Part shown: piece after piece, positions 63,867 to 64,000 of the stretch
Layout: each line of letters starts with the position of its first letter
Position numbering within the stretch: position 1 is the first letter of the stretch
Assembly (NCBI GenBank): GCA_032433765.1
Contig: JAVIAB010000047.1
Coordinates: 16,285,107 to 16,349,106, forward strand
Origin: Megaustenia siamemsis
Taxonomy: Eukaryota; Mollusca; Gastropoda; Stylommatophora; Ariophantidae
Direction: 5' to 3'
DNA: 64,000 nt
Translations under genes and position numbers: made by a program
Notes under the pieces: model-generated
What the model saw: the letters and a program-made list of their open reading frames with translations, nothing else
Told to the model about the DNA's origin: nothing
The model's database searches: none

Positions 63867-64000
63867 GTAAGATTGGCAGGTAACAAATGCAGCACAAAGT
63901 AATAATACTCCAAATGTCATGATGTATCAAGATCTTTACGGGGAAAAAGCCAGTCCTGTTTAGGACCCGAAATAAATCTTGTATTGATAACAACATAATA
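63867..64000. other. Start of next intron
   Basis: Sequence after the S5 donor; nothing recognised up to the window end. Confidence 0.5.

Noticed and set aside
62722..63736. CRISPR array
   Set aside because: The repeats are contiguous with no spacers and the context is animal intron.
62580..63736. Coding start of a separate gene at the ATG at 62580
   Set aside because: The open frame merges with S5 only because the 39-bp repeats keep phase. Upstream TRPA1 exons and a matching splice phase show that S5 is an internal exon.

Overview
The window is animal nuclear DNA, most likely from a mollusc and possibly a gastropod. It is AT-rich, has GT-AG introns, and is crowded with tRNA-derived SINEs, RTE-like LINEs that end in microsatellite tails, TTAA-flanked elements, Tc1/mariner and Penelope remnants, and very long minisatellites. 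The taxon is inferred from the protein and SINE style; no species can be named.

One host gene crosses the whole window on the + strand: a TRPA1-type ankyrin-repeat TRP cation channel. Fourteen exons are visible (2042-63866), and all have compatible splice phases. The first six (2042-22389) encode about nine ankyrin repeats. The next four (27812-41087) encode the pre-S1 linker. The last four carry S1 with the S1-S2 loop (52796-53069), S2 (58463-58552), S3-S4 (60787-60953) and S5 (63737-63866). The N-terminal exons and the pore, S6 and C-terminus lie outside the window. Two cysteines used by human TRPA1 to sense electrophiles seem to be replaced.

Almost everything else is intron. Roughly a third of the window is tandem repeat with units of 16-51 bp. 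The largest block (41665-48690) is split by a LINE fragment, and its right half has a 732-bp higher-order period. Several arrays have units that contain a 3' splice-site-like sequence. The clearest case is a 39-bp array that abuts the S5 exon, stays in its reading frame and presents 26 acceptor-like sites spaced exactly 39 bp apart. Separate duplications of the acceptor region precede two ankyrin exons.

The intron 6514-14152 can be decomposed. It was a 31-37 bp minisatellite whose units contain TTAA. It now holds a 391-bp retroelement with a 12-bp target duplication, a 3.8-kb TTAA insertion with piggyBac-like CCCTA...TAGGG ends, and a 2.75-kb TTAA insertion with 13-bp terminal inverted repeats. 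The 3.8-kb insertion carries a broken lectin/EGF/transmembrane gene that is itself interrupted by a SINE.

Elsewhere there are nested insertions with readable target duplications (LINE in LINE at 30722-31836, SINE in LINE at 49460-49715), a likely solo LTR (15339-16201), a foldback element built around a 23-bp minisatellite (27158-27759), and several SINE families with different tRNA heads but a shared core. Very long open frames inside the arrays are by-products of the repeats and are not treated as genes.
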